NCBI GenBank assembly: GCA_900772705.1
Contig: CAAGRQ010000114.1
Coordinates: 1 to 5,688, forward strand
Direction: 5' to 3'
Source of the DNA: Clostridia bacterium
Lineage (GTDB): Bacteria > Bacillota > Clostridia > Oscillospirales > Acutalibacteraceae
Length of the DNA stretch: 5,688 nt
In this document: positions 5,614 through 5,688 of the stretch, in pieces
Position numbering within the stretch: position 1 is the stretch's first letter
How the letters are laid out: every line of letters starts with the position of its first letter
The notes under the pieces: model-generated
Database searches by the model: none
What the model was told of the DNA's origin: nothing
Seen by the model: only the letters and a program-made list of their open reading frames with translations
Made by a program: the position numbers and the translations under genes

Positions 5614-5688
5614 TCGGATAAGGAACACTGCCATAAAACGGTAGGCGGTTAGCCCTCTTTTTGCAGAGGGTCTCCCTCTGACTAAATA
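5614..5688 (+). ncRNA. Structured small RNA, possible type I antitoxin antisense RNA (runs off right edge)
   Basis: The transcript expected from the consensus promoter has no ribosome binding site followed by a start codon in the visible 75 bases. It folds into short hairpins: CTGCC / GGTAG (5628-5632 and 5640-5644), then either CCCTCT / AGAGGG (5653-5658 and 5665-5670) or CAGAGGG-TCT-CCCTCTG (5664-5680), which exclude each other. From memory, Clostridia carry similar sequences, with GGCGGTTAGCCCTC and a GCAGAGGG hairpin, opposite the 3' ends of mRNAs for tiny 'holin-like' type I toxins. If so, this is the antitoxin RNA and the toxin is on the opposite strand beyond 5688. The 3' end and any terminator are not visible. 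It could also be the leader of an unseen gene. Confidence 0.45.

Overview
The window looks like a chromosomal segment of a low-to-moderate GC Gram-positive bacterium. It most resembles an anaerobic gut-type member of the Clostridia, with Ruminococcaceae/Oscillospiraceae-like organisms as the best guess. The reasons are strong AGGAGG-type ribosome binding sites, textbook sigma-A promoters, a two-subunit (split) transketolase, a cofactor-independent phosphoglycerate mutase, and a hairpin-rich intergenic repeat of a type I associate with that group. The taxonomic call is inference. All protein-coding genes are on the + strand.

Layout. Bases 1-1597 hold a split transketolase: the 3' part of the N-terminal (thiamine diphosphate binding) subunit, cut by the left edge, then the complete C-terminal subunit 2 bases later. 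Bases 1598-1721 are an AT-rich gap with a near-consensus promoter and a palindrome resembling a Rex (NADH/NAD+ sensor) operator. Bases 1722-3719 are pgk and tpiA, ending in a clear intrinsic terminator. Bases 3720-3975 are mostly a roughly 149-bp MITE-like palindromic element flanked by an imperfect direct repeat. Bases 3976-5511 are gpmI, followed by a strong terminator at 5515-5548. The right-hand 140 bases contain a perfect TTGACA-17-TATAAT promoter driving a short structured transcript with no evident reading frame. It may be a small RNA, possibly the antisense RNA of a type I toxin-antitoxin locus lying beyond the right edge.

How the genes work together. Transketolase links the non-oxidative pentose phosphate pathway to glycolysis through glyceraldehyde-3-phosphate and fructose-6-phosphate. 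TpiA supplies glyceraldehyde-3-phosphate, Pgk makes ATP from 1,3-bisphosphoglycerate, and GpmI converts 3- to 2-phosphoglycerate. The usual Firmicutes neighbours gap and eno are not in the window.

The genes are housekeeping and intact, and I see no new multi-gene system. The parts worth a second look are non-coding: the inserted repeat, a terminator resembling one end of it, the possible redox operator, and the small RNA at the right edge.
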